Assembly: GCA_014650475.1 (NCBI GenBank)
Contig: BMVA01000001.1
Span: 310,001 to 374,000, forward strand
Direction of reading: 5' to 3'
Origin: Streptomyces albogriseolus
GTDB lineage: Bacteria > Actinomycetota > Actinomycetes > Streptomycetales > Streptomycetaceae
Length of the DNA stretch: 64,000 nt
Below the pieces are notes generated by a model. That model did not search any database and was not told the origin of the DNA. It saw only the letters and a program-made list of their open reading frames with translations. A program made the position numbers and the translations under genes. Below are positions 43,441 to 52,191 of this stretch, one piece after another (the stretch's first letter is position 1; each line of letters opens with the position of its first letter).

Positions 43441-43683
43441 CCGCAGGGACGGCAGCAGCCGGTCGGCGAGGCCTTCGACGGTCGTCACGAAGGGTTCCTC
43501 CCGGCGCTCCTGCCGCCCCGGGTACTGAGCGGCTGCGACGTCGTACCCGTCGGGGAACCGCCGCGCGAACGGAGTGCAGAACGAGGCGGCGCCTCCGGCG
43601 TGCGGAAAGAACACCACGCGCGCCCGGACATCCGCGGCACCGCGCAGTGGCCTGATCCAGGGATCCTTGCCCACCTTCGCCAC
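43441..43683 (-). pseudogene. Fragment of a type II thioesterase
   Basis: Starting at a GTG (43683 or 43674, with GAGGAG upstream) about 78-81 residues match the N-terminus of NRPS/PKS-associated type II thioesterases: DPWIRPLRGAADVRARVVFF, PHAGGAASFCTPFARRFP, and AAQYPGRQERREEPFV. The gene is cut after [10 protein letters not shown], before the catalytic GHSxG. From there the frame runs into unrelated sequence. The 5' end with its ribosome site is intact, so the truncated reading frame may still be translated. Confidence 0.85.
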
Positions 43684-43956
43684 TCCTCGCCCCTCGTCAT
43701 GCGGCCGGGCCCGCCCACCGGTCTCCCGTATGACCGTCGTCGACCGTACGGTGCCCACCCTCCGGCCGTCGAGGGGGCGCTTCGCCGTGCGGTGTGCGGT
43801 GCTGACGCACCACGACGGGCGCCGGACGTCAGGAGCAGACGCACGACGGGCAGCATGGACGCCGGGAGCGGTGCGGGACGCGTACACGCCGCCGGGCCGC
43901 GCGCCCCTGGGGACGCGGGCCCGGTGACGGCGACGGGGCTTACACCCCGGCGGGGG

Positions 43957-44136
43957 TCAGTCCTCGCCCCGCACGATGTTCTCCTCGGCCCAGGTGACCG
44001 GGGCGGCCGGCGTGGTGTCCCTGTCGACGGCCGGCAGGCAGGTCCGCAGCGGGTCCTGGTCGCGCAGTCGCCGTGCGCGTGCCCAGCCGGTCTCCGGACG
44101 TCGGGTCCGGGGTATGTCCGTGCTCTCCGTGATCAC
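43957..44136 (-). CDS. Small Arg-rich protein (59 aa)
   Basis: A 59-residue frame from a GTG at 44136, with AAGGA about 13 bases upstream, to a TGA at 43957. It starts MITESTDIPRTRRPETGWAR and ends APVTWAEENIVRGED. Third positions are mostly G or C, which supports coding. No family is recognised. It lies between the decay zone and the SpoIIE phosphatase gene on the same strand. Confidence 0.55.
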   Translation of the reverse strand: MITESTDIPRTRRPETGWARARRLRDQDPLRTCLPAVDRDTTPAAPVTWAEENIVRGED

Positions 44137-44285
44137 GTCACATCATCTTCCTTCTGTGGTCACCGGCCGGCCGGGTCCCCGGTGCCGCGCCGTTCAAACC
44201 CCGCACTTCGGGGCGTCCGGGTTCCCGGCTCGCCCGGCCGGCGCGGTGAGGGGACCGGGTGCTCCCCGGACTGCGGGCGGCACCG

Positions 44286-46733
44286 TCAGCGCCGCACGGT
44301 GAACTCCGCCCACACCTGCTTGCCTCCGCTGACCGGCAGGGTGCCCCAGGCGGCGGACACCGCCTCGACGAGGAGGATGCCGCGGCCCCCGGTCGCCTCC
44401 CAGCCGATGCTCGTGGGCCTCACCGGCGAGCGCGGCGAGGCGTCCGCGACGGCGAGGCGCAGCCGGTCCCCGATCAGGGTGAGGTCGAGGCGGACCTTGC
44501 CGTCGGTGTGCACCAGGGCGTTGGTGACCAGCTCGGAGACGGCGAGGAGCGGCGCGTCGATCTCCTCGGTGACGCCCCAGGAGCGCAGGGTGCGCCGGGT
44601 GAAGCGGCGGGCGTGGCCGACCGCCTGGGGAACCCGCCACACCGTCCAGCTCTCCCGCAGCGGGCGGGTTTCCATGCCGTCGTAGCGCATCAGCAGCAGC
44701 GCGACGTCGTCGCTGCGGAGCGCCCTGCCGAGCAGCTCGTCCGCGACCGGCCCGAGCTCGGCAGGGTCGGCGGCCGCCACCTGCCGGGCGAACCGCTCCA
44801 TGCCCGTGTCGATGTCGGAGTCGGGCGACTCGACCAGGCCGTCCGTGGTGAGGGCGACCAGCGTGCCGGGCTGGAGCCGCAGCGGGCTCATGGGGAAGTC
44901 GCACTGCCGCACCACCCCGAGCGGCGGGCCGCCCTCCGCCTCCGCGATCTCGGTGCGCCCGTCCGGGTGGCGCAGCACCGGCGGCAGATGCCCGGCGCGC
45001 ACGCACCAGGCGCTGCCCTCCTCCATGTCGACGTCGACGTAGCAGCAGGTGGCGAAGAGGTCGGTCTCCATGTCGACGAGGAGCCGGTTGGCATGGGAGA
45101 CCACCACGTCGGGGGGGTGGCCCTCGACGGCGTAGGCGCGCAGGGCGGTGCGCATCTGCCCCATGAGGGTGGCGGCGCCGGCGCTGTGACCCTGCACGTC
45201 CCCGATGACGAGGGCGACGTGGTTGTCGGGCAGCGGGATGACGTCGTACCAGTCGCCGCCGAGTTTCAGTCCCGCGGTGCTCGGCAGGTAGCGGGCGACG
45301 GCGACCGCGCCCGGCAGCCGGGGCAGGCGGCGCGGCAGCAGCTGGCGCTGGAGCATGCCGACCAGTTCGTGTTCGGCGTCGAGGGCGCGGGCCCGCGTCA
45401 GGGCCTGCCCGGCCAGGTTGGCGGCGGCGGTGAGCAGGGTCCGCTCGTCCGCGCCGATGTCGTGCGGGGCGTCCCAGCCGACGAGGCAGGCGCCGGCCAT
45501 GCGGTTGCCGGCGGGCAGCGGCAGCACGGCGAGTCCGCCCGGGCCGACCTCGGCGAGGGCCGGTTCCAGCGGGGAGCCGGCCGGCCATACCGCGGGGCGG
45601 CCCTCGCGCAGGGCCGCGGCCAGGGTCGGCATGGTGCGCACGGGCGCGTCGGGCCACTCGGTGCGCCACTCCGACCGCCACACGTCCGGCCAGGCCTCCG
45701 GCTCGGGCGGGTCGAGGACGGTGACGACGAGCCGGTCGCTCTCCAGCTCGGCGAGCGCGATCCGGTCGGCCCGCAGCGGGCGGCGCAGCGCCGCGACCAC
45801 GGCCTTGCCGACGTCCCGCACGGTGACGGCGGTGGACAGGGCGGCGGCCAGGCGCTGCACCCGGGCCACGTCGGTGACGTCGGCGCGCAGCGAGGAGGCG
45901 TCGGCGACGGTGCCGACGAGGTGGGCCGGGCGCCCCTCGCCGCCGTGCTCCAGCCGGCCGCGCAGGCGCAGCCACCGGGGAGGTCCGGCGGGCTGGAGCA
46001 CCCGGAACTCCAGCTCGCGGTCGCCGATGGTCATGTGGTCGGCCTCCACCACGGACATCAGCGAGGGCAGGTCCTCGGGGACGGCCAGGCCGAGCAGGGT
46101 CTCCACCCGCCCGTCGAAGTCGTCCGGGTCGAGTGCGAACAGGTCCAGGACGTCGTCGTGCACCCGGAGCCGGCCGGTGTCCATGGCGAGGCTGAAGCCG
46201 CCGGGCGGCAGGTCCGCGCCCTCGGCGGTGACGGGCGGCGCGGGGAAGGCGACGGCGTCGGCGACGAGGGCGAGGCACGCCCGGTCGTCGGCGTCGAATC
46301 CGCCGGGCCGCTCGCTCACCGCGAGCAGACAGCCGCCGCCGTCGTGGCGCACGGGCAGGGCGGCGAGGTGGAACGCGCGGCGGGGGGTCCGGCGTGACTG
46401 CGACTGGGCGGCCAGGTCCTTCGGGCCGAGCCACACCTCGCGTCCGCGGTGCGCCTCGGCGACCGGGCCGTGACCGGCGGCCGAGTAGCAGTCGCGCACC
46501 CCGCACAGGGTGCGCGGCAGTCCCGCGGCCTCCGCCAGACACAGCAGCTCGCCGTCCTCGCCGAGGGTGTAGAAGCCGGCGAAGGAGGCCCCGGCGAAGA
46601 CGAGGGCCTGTTCCAGGATGCGGCGCAGCCGGTCGGGTGAGCGCGGGTCGGCCGCGAGCGCGCTCAGGGCACCTTCGGCGCGCAGCGTTCTCGTGCTGCG
46701 TCCCGCAGCGCCCTCACCGACCACGTTGGCCAT
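44286..46733 (-). CDS. SpoIIE-type phosphatase with GAF/PAS regions and C-terminal anti-sigma kinase domain
   Basis: An 815-residue protein. Residues ~30-170 form a GAF-like sensor, followed by a PAS region (~185-290), a second GAF (~305-440), the PP2C/SpoIIE domain (~455-675; LGGDWYDVIPL, VIGDVQGHSAGA, ALTTDGLVESP), and a C-terminal HATPase_c domain of the RsbW type (~685-815; LLAVSELVTNALVHT with the N-box Asn, and GGRGILLVEAVSAAWG). This couples phosphatase and kinase activity in one chain, as in several Streptomyces sigma-B-like pathway proteins. The ATG at 46733 is used; longer frame upstream is Arg-rich shadow. Divergent from another SpoIIE gene by 220 bases. Confidence 0.88.
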   Translation of the reverse strand: MANVVGEGAAGRSTRTLRAEGALSALAADPRSPDRLRRILEQALVFAGASFAGFYTLGEDGELLCLAEAAGLPRTLCGVRDCYSAAGHGPVAEAHRGREVWLGPKDLAAQSQSRRTPRRAFHLAALPVRHDGGGCLLAVSERPGGFDADDRACLALVADAVAFPAPPVTAEGADLPPGGFSLAMDTGRLRVHDDVLDLFALDPDDFDGRVETLLGLAVPEDLPSLMSVVEADHMTIGDRELEFRVLQPAGPPRWLRLRGRLEHGGEGRPAHLVGTVADASSLRADVTDVARVQRLAAALSTAVTVRDVGKAVVAALRRPLRADRIALAELESDRLVVTVLDPPEPEAWPDVWRSEWRTEWPDAPVRTMPTLAAALREGRPAVWPAGSPLEPALAEVGPGGLAVLPLPAGNRMAGACLVGWDAPHDIGADERTLLTAAANLAGQALTRARALDAEHELVGMLQRQLLPRRLPRLPGAVAVARYLPSTAGLKLGGDWYDVIPLPDNHVALVIGDVQGHSAGAATLMGQMRTALRAYAVEGHPPDVVVSHANRLLVDMETDLFATCCYVDVDMEEGSAWCVRAGHLPPVLRHPDGRTEIAEAEGGPPLGVVRQCDFPMSPLRLQPGTLVALTTDGLVESPDSDIDTGMERFARQVAAADPAELGPVADELLGRALRSDDVALLLMRYDGMETRPLRESWTVWRVPQAVGHARRFTRRTLRSWGVTEEIDAPLLAVSELVTNALVHTDGKVRLDLTLIGDRLRLAVADASPRSPVRPTSIGWEATGGRGILLVEAVSAAWGTLPVSGGKQVWAEFTVRR

Positions 46734-46953
46734 TACAGCGCCAAAGCGACACGCGCGCAGCCCCTGTGCGCGAACGGCGCGCGGCCGGGCCGCGCCGCTC
46801 TCCAGGCCGGAGGACGACACCCGCCAGGTCCTTTACGCCTCACGGCCGCGGAACGGGGTATCCGCACAGGTGCGCGCAGGCCGGCCCGCTCGCCGTGCGG
46901 GACGCTCCGTCGCAGGGGAGATTGGGTGCGGGCCGTGCGAGGAGGTGGTCGGT

Positions 46954-49083
46954 GTGTCCGAGGGCCAGTCGTCCCCGCGGACGCGCGCGCCCGTGGGCCG
47001 TCCGCTGCTGTCGCTGACGCTGGCCGCGCTGATGGACGAGGTGCACGCCCACTCCGGCGCCGTGTACCTCCTCTCCCCCGACCAGCCCGTTCTGGAGATG
47101 GCCGTGATGGCGGGGCTGCCCCGCGCCTTCGCCGCACCGTGGGAGCGGGTCGGGCTGAGCGCGCCGATCCCGGTCTCCGACGCGGCGCGGGAACGGCGGC
47201 TGGTGTGGGTGGGCGGCGAGGAGGAGATGGCCCGCCACTACCCCCGGCTCGCGGTGGTGCTCCCCTATCCCTTCTCGCTGGCCGCGCTCCCGGTGGCGAC
47301 GGAGGCGAAGACGTACGGCGCGGTCTTCGTGACCTGGCCGGGCTCGCACCCGCCGGAGCTGTCGGACCGGGAACGCGAGCATCTGACGGCGGCCTGCGAC
47401 CGGCTCGCGGTGCGGCTGGAGCGGGCCGCCGAGCACAGCCTGCCGCTCGAGCCGGAGCCGGACCTGCTGGCCGCGCCGGTGCTGGGCGGGGCGGCCGGCA
47501 CGCTCGGCACGGTGGAGGCGGCCCGCATGGTCTCCCGGCTGCCGTACGGGCTGTGCTCGCTCGATCTGCACGGGCGGGTGGCGTTCACCAACGCCGCCGC
47601 GTGCGAACTGCTCGACGTCCCGTCGAACCGGCTGCTGGGCGCGCAGATATGGGCGGTGGTGCCGTGGCTGAACGACCCGGTGTACGAGGACCGGTACCGG
47701 GCGGCGCTGCTCAGCCAGCACGTCACGTCGTTCGTGGCGCTGCGCCCGCCCGACGTGTGGCTGTCCTTCCGGCTGTATCCGAGCACCACCGGTCTCAGCG
47801 TGCGGATCAGCAGGGCCCGCGCGGTGACGGAGATGAACCGTGAGACGCCGAGGCCGGGTGTGGCCCGGGACCGGCTGGTGACCATCACCCAGGTGCTCGG
47901 ACTGGCCGGCTCGCTGACCGAGGCGGTGGGGGTGCAGGACGTGGTGCAGCTGGTCGCGGACGAGATCGTGCCGGCGGTGGGCAGCCAGGGACTGGTGGTC
48001 CTCGGCTCCCGCGCGGGCCGGCTGCGGGTCCTCGGTCACCGCGGGTACGCGGACCCGGTGGTGGTGGAGCGGTTCGACGGGCTGCCGCTGTCCGAACCGA
48101 CGCCGGGCGGCCAGGTGCTGCGCACCGGGGTGCCCGCCTTCTTCGAGTCGCGGGACGACCTGGAGCGGCTGTATCCGGCGCTGCAGACGCAGCCGTCGGA
48201 GTTCTCGGCGTGGGCGTACCTGCCGCTGATCGCCTCGGGCCGACCGGTGGGGACGTGTGTGCTGTCGTACAAGGCGCCGCACCGGTTCACGACGGAGGAG
48301 CGGGCGGTGCTGACCAGTCTGGCGGGGCTGATCGCCCAGGCGCTGGAACGGGCGATGCTCTACGACGTCAAACACCGGATGGCGCACGGGCTGCAGGAGG
48401 CGCTGCTGCCGCACACCCTGCCGTCCCTGCCGGGGATCCAGGCCGCCGCCCGGTATCTGCCCGCCACCCAGGGCATGGAGATCGGCGGCGACTTCTACGA
48501 CCTGGTGCCGGCCGACGGCGTGGCGGCGGCGGTGATCGGGGACGTGCAGGGGCACAACGTGACGGCGGCCGGGCTGATGGGCCAGGTGCGTACGGCGGTG
48601 CGCGCGTACACGGCGGTGGGGCAGGCGCCGGACGAGGTGATGCGCAGCACCAACCGGCTGCTGGTGGACCTGGGCGCGGAGCTGTTCGCGAGCTGTCTGT
48701 ATCTGCGGCTCGACCCGGTGCGGGGGCGGGCCGTGATGTCCCGGGCGGGGCATCCGCCGCCGCTGCTGTGCCGCCCCGACGGACGGGTGCGGGTGCTGGA
48801 CCTGGCCGGCGGGCCGCTGCTGGGCATCGACGGCACGGCGGCCTATCCGTCGACGGAGCTGGCGCTGCCGCCCGGTTCGCTGCTGGTGCTGTACACGGAC
48901 GGATTGGTGGAGTCGCCGGGCGTCGACTTCGAGGATGCCCTCGCCGAGCTGTGCCGGCGCCTCACCGAGCTCGGCGACCTGCCGCTGGACGACCTCGCGG
49001 ACGCGCTGGTGCGGCACGGCCCGCACTCGGCGGACCGGCTGGACGACACGGCGGTGCTGCTGCTCCGGTCCACGCCCCGCTGA
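46954..49083 (+). CDS. SpoIIE-type PP2C phosphatase with GAF and PAS regions
   Basis: A 709-residue protein. The GTG at 46954 is chosen because GAGGAGG ends nine bases upstream. An N-terminal GAF-like region (~10-165; HSGAVYLLSPDQPVLEMAVM) is followed by a PAS-like domain (~185-290; LCSLDLHGRVAFTNAAACEL), a second GAF (~315-470), and the PP2C/SpoIIE domain (~485-709; IGGDFYDLVP, VIGDVQGHNVTAAG, VLYTDGLVESPG). It has no HATPase domain. It probably dephosphorylates STAS-type antagonists in response to a ligand or redox signal; the target is not in the window. Confidence 0.88.
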   Translation: MSEGQSSPRTRAPVGRPLLSLTLAALMDEVHAHSGAVYLLSPDQPVLEMAVMAGLPRAFAAPWERVGLSAPIPVSDAARERRLVWVGGEEEMARHYPRLAVVLPYPFSLAALPVATEAKTYGAVFVTWPGSHPPELSDREREHLTAACDRLAVRLERAAEHSLPLEPEPDLLAAPVLGGAAGTLGTVEAARMVSRLPYGLCSLDLHGRVAFTNAAACELLDVPSNRLLGAQIWAVVPWLNDPVYEDRYRAALLSQHVTSFVALRPPDVWLSFRLYPSTTGLSVRISRARAVTEMNRETPRPGVARDRLVTITQVLGLAGSLTEAVGVQDVVQLVADEIVPAVGSQGLVVLGSRAGRLRVLGHRGYADPVVVERFDGLPLSEPTPGGQVLRTGVPAFFESRDDLERLYPALQTQPSEFSAWAYLPLIASGRPVGTCVLSYKAPHRFTTEERAVLTSLAGLIAQALERAMLYDVKHRMAHGLQEALLPHTLPSLPGIQAAARYLPATQGMEIGGDFYDLVPADGVAAAVIGDVQGHNVTAAGLMGQVRTAVRAYTAVGQAPDEVMRSTNRLLVDLGAELFASCLYLRLDPVRGRAVMSRAGHPPPLLCRPDGRVRVLDLAGGPLLGIDGTAAYPSTELALPPGSLLVLYTDGLVESPGVDFEDALAELCRRLTELGDLPLDDLADALVRHGPHSADRLDDTAVLLLRSTPR

Positions 49084-49099
49084 CCGGGCCCGGCGTACG

Positions 49100-49136
49100 G
49101 AGGCGCCCCCGGCCCGCACACGGCCGGGGGCGCCTC
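49100..49136. terminator. Bidirectional terminator with a perfect 15-bp stem
   Basis: GAGGCGCCCCCGGCC pairs with GGCCGGGGGCGCCTC around a 7-base loop between convergent genes ending at 49083 and 49149. Confidence 0.85.
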
Positions 49137-49148
49137 ATGCGCACGGGG

Positions 49149-50486
49149 TCAGTGCGTCCGGGTCAGCCCGGAGTCCTGGCCGGAGTCCTGACCGGAGTGG
49201 CGGCCGGGGTCCGTGCCGGTCCCGTCCTGCGCGCCCGCGCCGTCCTGCCCGGCGCCGGCGTCCTGGCCGCCCGCCTGGTCCTCGGCGCCCGCCTGGTCCT
49301 CGGCGCCGGCCTGGTCACCGGCTCCCGCCTGGTCCTCCGCACCCGCCGCTCCGTCGCCGGCGCCCGCACCGCCGTCGCCGAGGGTCGCGCCGACCGCCTC
49401 CAGGGCGGTGGTGACGGGCTGGAAGAAGGTCTCGCCGCCGACCGTGCAGTCGCCGCTGCCGCCGGAGGTCAGGCCGATGGCCAGACCGTCCTGGGTGAAC
49501 AGGGAGCCGCCGCTGTCGCCGGGCTCCGCGCACACGTCGGTCTGGATGAGCCCGGTGACCGTGCCCTCGGGGTAGTTCACGGTGGCGTTCAGGCCGAGCA
49601 CCTGGCCGTCGGCGAGACCCGTCGTGCTGCCCATGCGGAACACCTGCTGGCCGACCGTGGCCTCCGCGGCCTGGACGATCGGGACCGTCTGGCCGCCGAC
49701 GTTCACCTCGCTCGGGGCCTCGGTGGCCGGGTCGTCGTAGGTGAGGAGCGCGAAGTCGCCCGCGCCGGGGAACAGGGCCTGGTCGACCGTGGCGATCGGC
49801 TCGCCGCCCTGCTGGTCGGACCACTGGTCGCCGGCGGCGGCGCAGTGGCCGGCGGTGAGGAACGCCGGGCTGCCGTCGCCCGCGGTGACGTTGAAGCCGA
49901 GCGAACAGCGGGCGCCGCCCGCGAAGATGGCGTCACCGCCGGACGCGAAGGTGCGGAAGGTGCCCGCGGACTTCTCGAGGGTGGCCATGCCGGGGCCGAG
50001 GCTCTCGACGGCGGACTCCAGCTGGTCCCACTTGGCGCCGGTGACCGTGCTGTCCGCGGTGACGAGGATCTTGTTGGTGCGCGGGTCGACCGCCCAGGAG
50101 GTGCCCGGGATGGTCGCCTCCGACGTCAACGTGCCGGCCCCGGCTTCCAGTTCGGCCATGCTGTTGTCGACCTCGCGGACCTCGGCGCCCGCGCTGCGGG
50201 CCTTGAGGGCCATGCCGTCCTCGCCGCGCACCACGTTGACGACGAGCCGCTTGTCCTCGCCGTCGTACCAGGCTCCCGCGTACGCGTCGCCGAGCATGCC
50301 GGAGAGCCGGGTGGCGAGGTCCGAGGCGTCGCCCGCCTTCAGTGTCCTCGGCGCGGCCGCGGCGCCGTCCGACGCGCCGTCCTGGGACGCGTTGGCGCTG
50401 GGGAGCAGGATCGCGGCGGCGCCGAGGGCCACCACGGCGCCCACCGCTGCCGCGGCCTTGCGCTTCGGGATTCGCTTGTGACTCAA
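49149..50486 (-). CDS. Secreted streptogrisin-type S1 protease with acidic repeat tail
   Basis: A 445-residue secreted protease. The start is a TTG at 50486 (SHKRIPKRKAAAAVGAVVAL follows), with AGGAGG nine bases upstream; no ATG or GTG is suitably placed. Signal peptide to about residue 32, alpha-lytic-type pro-region, then the chymotrypsin-like domain: FLTAGHCAA (His), GDFALLTY (Asp), and AEPGDSGGS (Ser). The C-terminal ~75 residues are low complexity, with repeats of GAEDQA/GAGDQA encoded by near-identical 18-base units (about 49255-49360), ending in SGQDSGQDSGLTRTH. No binding module is recognisable in the tail. Confidence 0.87.
   Translation of the reverse strand: MSHKRIPKRKAAAAVGAVVALGAAAILLPSANASQDGASDGAAAAPRTLKAGDASDLATRLSGMLGDAYAGAWYDGEDKRLVVNVVRGEDGMALKARSAGAEVREVDNSMAELEAGAGTLTSEATIPGTSWAVDPRTNKILVTADSTVTGAKWDQLESAVESLGPGMATLEKSAGTFRTFASGGDAIFAGGARCSLGFNVTAGDGSPAFLTAGHCAAAGDQWSDQQGGEPIATVDQALFPGAGDFALLTYDDPATEAPSEVNVGGQTVPIVQAAEATVGQQVFRMGSTTGLADGQVLGLNATVNYPEGTVTGLIQTDVCAEPGDSGGSLFTQDGLAIGLTSGGSGDCTVGGETFFQPVTTALEAVGATLGDGGAGAGDGAAGAEDQAGAGDQAGAEDQAGAEDQAGGQDAGAGQDGAGAQDGTGTDPGRHSGQDSGQDSGLTRTH
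49255..49360 (-). repeat. 18-bp coding tandem repeats in the protease tail
   Basis: Near-identical units on the plus strand (GCCTGGTCCTCGGCGCCC and variants) encode GAEDQA-like hexapeptides. Repeat number may vary between strains. Confidence 0.65.
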
Positions 50487-51057
50487 ACTTCTCGACCTCC
50501 TGGGGGGACCGGAGTCGTGCCGCCGTCCGGCGGCTGTTCGGGGCGCCTGGACGGTCCTTGGTACGCACGGGAGTTGAGGGGTGTTCAACGCCGCCCCGCA
50601 CCCTCACCGTCCGCCACCGGCCGCGTACGCCCGGTGTCCGGCTCCGGCCCCAATCCTGGCTTCGGCGAATCTGCACAGCGAATGCCCAACCCGGTCACCT
50701 GACCCGCCGTCCGTTCACAGGGCGCCGATCCGGGACATGCCTTTGCGGCCGGTGTGTCGCATTCCGGTCCAGGGGGCGCAAGCGGCCGGACGCGTCGATG
50801 CCGTGACCCATGTGAAGAACTCGCCGCCGAGCCGTGCCCACGTCTGCACGGTTGGGTGCCTCCTGCGCGCAAGTTGCCTGGTGGGACGGGTGAGGGATTG
50901 GAAGCCGCCGGTCGCCGCGTGCTTTGATCCATCGCACCGCAAGGCCGTTCCGGGCTCCCGGCGACGGGCGTTCGGCGCCCGCGGTCCGCGGCCTTCATCT
51001 GTCCCCAGAGGGGGCCGCTCCCCCCTTGTGAAAGTCCATACGAAGGGAAGTTCCATC
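50487..51057 (+). promoter_or_regulatory. 571-bp divergent intergenic region before the peptide export operon
   Basis: No gene is supported here. The region must hold the promoter of the leftward S1 protease (start 50486) and that of the rightward precursor gene (start 51058). Near the right end a short hairpin AGGGGG-N6-CCCCCT (51009-51026) lies in the probable leader, and GAAGGGAAG (51041-51049) is the ribosome site. No operator-like dyad longer than 6 bp stands out. The length leaves room for a small RNA, but I see no specific evidence for one. Confidence 0.5.
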
Positions 51058-51273
51058 ATGAACTCCACCCCCCAGGTCGAGACCGTCGAGATCTCCGACA
51101 CCGAGCTCGACGCCGTCTCCGGCGGTCTGTCCGTGAACGCCGTGAACACCCTCACCGGCGCCCTGGACGGCATCGCCCCGGTCTCCGGCCTGGTCGACAC
51201 GGCCGTCGGCACCGTCGAGGGTGTCACCGGCCTGAACACGGCCCCGGTCACCAACCTGGTCGCCGGTCTCTGA
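51058..51273 (+). CDS. Double-glycine-leader peptide precursor of the NHLM-type export operon
   Basis: A 71-residue precursor with AAGGGAAG before the ATG. The leader (residues 1-23, ending ELDAVSGG) has the acidic ELD motif and Gly-Gly site recognised by C39-peptidase transporters. The predicted core, residues 24-71, begins LSVNAVNTLTGALDGIAPVS and ends NTAPVTNLVAGL. It contains no Cys, Lys or Arg, three acidic residues, and two repeats with 17-residue spacing (VNTLTGALDGI at 29-39, VDTAVGTVEGV at 46-56). Without Cys it cannot form lanthionines. No modification gene is in the operon. A 14-bp hairpin follows at 51292. Confidence 0.83.
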   Translation: MNSTPQVETVEISDTELDAVSGGLSVNAVNTLTGALDGIAPVSGLVDTAVGTVEGVTGLNTAPVTNLVAGL

Positions 51274-51291
51274 TCGCGCCCTTGTTCCGCC

Positions 51292-51324
51292 GAGTCCCGG
51301 AGCCGTGTCCCGGCTCCGGGACTC
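51292..51324 (+). terminator. Intercistronic hairpin (attenuator) after the precursor gene
   Basis: Perfect 14-bp stem GAGTCCCGGAGCCG/CGGCTCCGGGACTC with a 5-base loop, 18 bases after the precursor stop and 60 bases before the adaptor gene. Partial termination or 3'-end protection here would give more precursor than transporter. Confidence 0.75.
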
Positions 51325-51384
51325 TGTGGTGCCTCCGCAGTCCTTCCGTCACGTCGCACAGTTCACCCAGGTGAGGGAAGACCC

Positions 51385-52191
51385 GTGCAATTCCGCCAAC
51401 AGGCCCTCGCCAGGCTCCAGTCGCCGGAGGAACTCGACCTTCCGGTGCGGTTCGCCCGTCCGCAGGGCTGGCTGGTGCTGTCCGTCACCGTGATCGCGAT
51501 GGCCGCCGCGTCCGTGTGGGCGCTGACCGGCTCGGTCACCTCCTCGGTCCAGGCGCCCGCCATCCTCACCTACGGGCAGGGCAGTTACATCCTGCAGAGC
51601 CCCGTCGCCGGTCAGGTCACCGCCGTGCTCGTGCGCGAGGGCGAGCGGCTGCCGGCCGACTCCCCCGTGCTGAAGGTCCGTACACCGGACGGCGACCAGG
51701 TCGTGCGCACCCTTCAGGCAGGACGGATCACCGCGCTCGCCGCGAGCGCCGGGCAGATCATCGCGACCGGTGCGGACGTCGCCGCGGTGGAGAAGGTCCG
51801 CGGCGCCGGGTCCCCCCTGTACGCCACGGTGTACGTCCCCGCGCAGAAGGCCGCCGGCATCCCCGCGCACGCCTCCGTCGACCTGACGGTGCAGTCGGTG
51901 CCGAGCCAGGAGTACGGCGTGCTGCGCGGCGAGGTGACGCGGGTGGACCGCTCCGCCCAGTCCCCGCGGCAGATCGCCGCGTTCCTCGGCGACGCCCAGC
52001 TCGGCGAGGAGTTCAGCCGGCACGGCAGGCCGGTGGCGGTCACCGTGAAGCTGAAGCGCTCGTCCCGTACGGAGAGCGGCTACGCGTGGTCCTCGGCCGA
52101 GGGCCCGCCGTTCGAGCTGACGTCGATGACCCTGGCCACCGGGTCCATCCGGCTGGCCGACCGGCGTCCCGTGGATTGGCTGCTGCCGTGA
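51385..52191 (+). CDS. HlyD-family membrane fusion protein of the peptide exporter
   Basis: A 268-residue adaptor. The GTG at 51385 has GAGGGAAG upstream. One N-terminal membrane helix (residues ~30-52; GWLVLSVTVIAMAAASVWAL) is followed by a lipoyl-like/beta-barrel region (ILQSPVAGQVTAVLVREGER, then LKVRTPDGDQVVRTLQAGRI). The long coiled coil of Gram-negative HlyD is short or absent, as expected in a monoderm. It matches the NHLM secretion-protein type. The stop codon overlaps the start of the peptidase-transporter gene by four bases (GTGA). Confidence 0.83.
   Translation: MQFRQQALARLQSPEELDLPVRFARPQGWLVLSVTVIAMAAASVWALTGSVTSSVQAPAILTYGQGSYILQSPVAGQVTAVLVREGERLPADSPVLKVRTPDGDQVVRTLQAGRITALAASAGQIIATGADVAAVEKVRGAGSPLYATVYVPAQKAAGIPAHASVDLTVQSVPSQEYGVLRGEVTRVDRSAQSPRQIAAFLGDAQLGEEFSRHGRPVAVTVKLKRSSRTESGYAWSSAEGPPFELTSMTLATGSIRLADRRPVDWLLP

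Noticed and set aside
43704..43956. Further gene remnants between the thioesterase fragment and the 59-residue gene
   Set aside because: No frame on either strand gives a recognisable domain or clear coding bias.
49255..49360. Short regular repeats that might suggest a CRISPR array
   Set aside because: The 18-base units are contiguous, in frame and encode the protease tail; there are no unique spacers and no cas genes.
51058..51273. Classification of the precursor as a lanthipeptide
   Set aside because: The core has no Cys and there is no LanM, LanB or LanC gene nearby.
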